Part shown: piece after piece, positions 44,158 to 46,324 of the stretch
Numbering within the stretch: the first letter of the stretch is position 1
Layout: each line of letters begins with the position of its first letter
From: Myxococcales bacterium
GTDB taxonomy: Bacteria > Myxococcota_A > UBA9042 > JABWCM01
Reading direction: 5' to 3'
DNA: 46,324 nucleotides
Assembly (NCBI GenBank): GCA_013360285.1
Contig: JABWCM010000021.1
Location: 1 to 46,324, forward strand
Position numbers and translations under genes: made by a program
The notes under the pieces: generated by a model
What the model was told of the DNA's origin: nothing
What the model saw: only the letters and a program-made list of their open reading frames with translations
The model's database searches: none

Positions 44158-46197
44158 ATGTCCCCCGGCCAGACCAATGCATCGACACACATCATCCGCA
44201 AAGCCTTGCTTGTTGAGGCTGATCGTGTGAGCCAAGCGGTGCTGTCGGCTCACTTAAGAGCGGAAGGGTTTGAGGTGACTACCGCTCATGCTACCGTTGA
44301 AGCAATACAGAAGGCGGAAGACGAACCATTTGACCTTGCGGTGTTTGATCTGGACATACCTGGCCTAGATGGTCTGGAGTTGCGAAAACGGCTGGAGCGG
44401 GGAGCGGGAAAGGACGTGCCCGTGATCTGCATGACGGGGCGGCCCGACCGACCCCGAGAGCGATTTGCCGTTCGGGATTCACCGCTGTTGTTGAAACCCA
44501 TCCCTCGAGCGCATCTCCGGAGCGCGATTGAGTATATCCAGTCTCGTGTGGCGCGCCGCTTGCGCCGAGACGATTCTGCGCTACGGGGGCAATTGGAAGA
44601 CTACAGTCTTGCCGATTTGTGTCGATTTATGGAGCAGTTTTCTTTGAGCGGCCGTGCGGAAATCCGCACCGAAGGAAACATGGGAACGGTTACATTTAGT
44701 GCTGGTCAGCCCGCCGACGCGGCGGTTGGCAGCCAGCGAGGAACCAAAGCCTTTCATCGGATGCTGGGATGGACCGATGGTCAGTTCCGAGTAGATTTGT
44801 CCGATTCGCGGGTGGAAAAGACGATAAATCGGCCAGCGGCCGACCTGATTGTGAGCGGAGTGTCCCGTATGGGGGAATGGCAGCGTTTAAGAGATCGATT
44901 GCCCGAAGCGGAAAACGAGATTCGGCTTGCTCGTGGTGACGCCATGATGTGCTGTCCTGATGATGCGGCCCGGCAGATATTTTTGGCACGTATCGAAGAC
45001 GCTCGTCCAACGTTGGCAGCAGTTCTGAGCAGTGGCGCATTCGATTCCGTCGAAGCGATGGCAAGACTCGTTCGAGACTACGAAAATGGTCGAATTGAGT
45101 TCACCAGGGTTGTTTCAACCGCGCGTAGTCCAAGCGGAATTGCCGAAGACGACGCTCCGGTGGCCGGCCGCACACCTCCAAGCATCACATCGATGAAGGT
45201 GTCAGGAGGGAAGGTCGGTGACGAAAATGCGCATAACGTGCCGGCAATGGCGGGAGGTGCCGCGACAATGCCGGGAGCTGATACACCAACACCAAACGAA
45301 ACCCGAATGCGCGTGGCGGGTGTAAAAACGACAGAGACAGGAGCGGAGTCGGTTTCCGCGGACGGCGACCAAGTTAACGAGCTTACGACCAGCTCTATCA
45401 GCTTGGTGTGGGAGCCTCCCATTGCGGATCTGGATTCCGACACCGACGTGGACGATGCACTTCCGGTGGGTCCCCCGAGAATTTCTGAAGGTGCAGCTCT
45501 CTTTTCGGAAGCCAGTTGGGTGGTGGATTCTCATGCTGTCGAGGATCTGGGTGCGTGGTTTGATGACTCGCAAAAAGCCGCAGCGCTGGATGCTGCACGC
45601 CGTCGTCGGTCCTGGTTTATCGCCGGATTTGTATCGTTGGCTTTAGGGGTAACAGTGGGATTGTGGCTGTGGAAGACCCAGCCTCAGGCGTTGTCTGGTT
45701 TGATTGGAAAGGGAGAAAAACAAGCCGAACAAAGCGTAGATTCGCGAGAAAATACGGTAGATGATTTACTGCAGCCAGAACGGCCGTATGTCGAGTACAA
45801 GTCTCCGAGTTTGGACGGAATGTCGGTAGATGAGCTGGAATTGCGAGGGTTGGCGCTTGTCCAGTTAGGGGACCTAGTCAGCGCCGAACATACAATGCGG
45901 ACACTGATCGCGCGGTCTCCCGACCATGCGCGCGCGCGACAGTCCCTAGGGGCGATTCTGGCCGATTTGGGAAAAAATGAAGAGGCATTACGCACTCTGG
46001 AGTTGTTGGACGTCCAGAGTCAGGCGCCACATGATGTAGTCCTCATGTTGGGTTTGCTGGCCCACAAAAAAGGCGACCTTGTTCGTGCTCAAACTCTGTA
46101 CGAACGATTTTTGGAGCACGCCCCGGGTGAACACACGTCACGCCATGCAGTGACAACTGTTTTGGACTTTTTACGACGTTTGTCGATATCACCGTGA
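44158..46197 (+). CDS. Receiver-DUF4388 protein with membrane helix and TPR domain
   Basis: A 679-residue protein from the ATG at 44158 (GAAGGAG upstream). The receiver domain (about 15-130) has acidic residues E20/D22, phospho-acceptor D64 in VFDLDIPG, T93 and K113 in LLLKPI. DUF4388/PATAN follows (about 142-215: GQLEDYSLADLCRFME and GTVTFSAGQPADAAVG). A variable linker (about 330-480) leads to RRRR and a membrane helix (about 486-506, WFIAGFVSLALGVTVGLWLW). After it come a charged linker and TPR-like helices (about 560-679). Arginines before the helix put the receiver in the cytoplasm and the TPRs outside. No DNA-binding domain; no kinase adjacent. Signalling across the membrane is inferred. 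Confidence 0.88.
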   Translation: MSPGQTNASTHIIRKALLVEADRVSQAVLSAHLRAEGFEVTTAHATVEAIQKAEDEPFDLAVFDLDIPGLDGLELRKRLERGAGKDVPVICMTGRPDRPRERFAVRDSPLLLKPIPRAHLRSAIEYIQSRVARRLRRDDSALRGQLEDYSLADLCRFMEQFSLSGRAEIRTEGNMGTVTFSAGQPADAAVGSQRGTKAFHRMLGWTDGQFRVDLSDSRVEKTINRPAADLIVSGVSRMGEWQRLRDRLPEAENEIRLARGDAMMCCPDDAARQIFLARIEDARPTLAAVLSSGAFDSVEAMARLVRDYENGRIEFTRVVSTARSPSGIAEDDAPVAGRTPPSITSMKVSGGKVGDENAHNVPAMAGGAATMPGADTPTPNETRMRVAGVKTTETGAESVSADGDQVNELTTSSISLVWEPPIADLDSDTDVDDALPVGPPRISEGAALFSEASWVVDSHAVEDLGAWFDDSQKAAALDAARRRRSWFIAGFVSLALGVTVGLWLWKTQPQALSGLIGKGEKQAEQSVDSRENTVDDLLQPERPYVEYKSPSLDGMSVDELELRGLALVQLGDLVSAEHTMRTLIARSPDHARARQSLGAILADLGKNEEALRTLELLDVQSQAPHDVVLMLGLLAHKKGDLVRAQTLYERFLEHAPGEHTSRHAVTTVLDFLRRLSISP

Positions 46198-46226
46198 AAT
46201 TTGAATCAAATTATGGACAATTCTAA

Positions 46227-46324
46227 GAGGGTGTTTGGGAAAAAATAACGGCGAGCGAGACAGTGGCCGTAGCGAGGCGGGCCTGCCGACCGAGGCCCAC
46301 CGGAGGCGTACCCGAAGGTACGCT
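46227..46324 (+). repeat. Class A palindromic MITE-like element, copy A3, cut by the window edge
   Basis: It begins GAGGGTGTTTGGGAAAAAA after TAA (46224-46226) and matches copy A2 through CGAGGCCCACCGGAGGCGTA. Its internal hairpin CGTACC-CGAA-GGTACG (46307-46322) matches A2's CGTGCC-CAAA-GGCACG with a paired base change. The right half lies outside the window. It starts 29 bp after the stop of the receiver gene. Confidence 0.8.

Noticed and set aside
43518..44216. 232-residue plus-strand ORF opposite tetR
   Set aside because: It overlaps the tetR gene, its operator and the start of the receiver gene; the TetR helix-turn-helix on the other strand is unmistakable.

Overview
The window reads as a chromosomal stretch of a Gram-negative bacterium, most likely a member of the Myxococcota or a related former deltaproteobacterial group (inference). 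The supporting signs are a DUF2330 protein with a MYXO-CTERM-like tail, several lipoproteins with long Asp/Gly/Thr-rich linkers behind the lipid-modified cysteine, a receiver-DUF4388-TPR regulator, a long acyl-CoA dehydrogenase with ETF, and an ATP synthase operon with b' and b but without a and c. GTG and TTG starts are common. I saw no rRNA, tRNA or CRISPR array.

Layout. 1-3477 (-) is one uninterrupted reading frame of 1159 codons that runs off the left edge, a very large protein I cannot identify. 4123-8750 (+) holds two small ORFs, a TPR-like solenoid protein and another unknown protein. 8931-10727 (-) is the DUF2330 surface protein. 10958-19027 (+) carries a fatty-acid-desaturase/methyltransferase fusion, phosphatidylserine decarboxylase, a deoxynucleoside kinase, a lipoprotein and a large secreted TPR-DUF3857-transglutaminase protein. 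19218-21044 (-) is an acyl-CoA dehydrogenase. 21270-27892 (+) is a complete cyanophycin cluster: isoaspartyl dipeptidase, cyanophycinase, CphA and a stand-alone Mur-ligase-type second synthetase. It meets head-on a tiny secreted protein made of six 16-residue Cys-rich repeats (27894-28277, -). 28431-34634 (-) is the F1 plus b/b' part of ATP synthase. An EF-hand protein, a Rieske protein, a beta-barrel/acidic-anchor pair and a beta-propeller lipoprotein follow. 41282-43847 (-) is a tetR-etfB-etfA operon with a clear promoter and palindromic operator, and 44158-46197 (+) is a membrane-spanning receiver/DUF4388/TPR protein.

The strongest unlisted signal is a family of interspersed, structured palindromic elements about 130-180 bp long. 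Class A lies at 3909-4037, 12226-12401 and 46227 to the right edge. Class B lies at 8751-8926, 19028-19169 and, decayed, at 37095-37240. Class A copies have terminal inverted repeats starting GAGGGTGTTTGG and exact 3-bp TNA target-site duplications (TAA, TTA), and an internal hairpin carries a compensatory base change between copies. They look like MITEs. They sit in gene ends, supply or alter stop codons, and one has split what appears to have been a tight desaturase-psd operon.

Functional themes are nitrogen/carbon storage as cyanophycin, envelope lipid modification (desaturase-methyltransferase, Psd), fatty-acid oxidation (acyl-CoA dehydrogenase, ETF, TetR), energy conversion (ATP synthase) and a large set of surface lipoproteins and secreted proteins.
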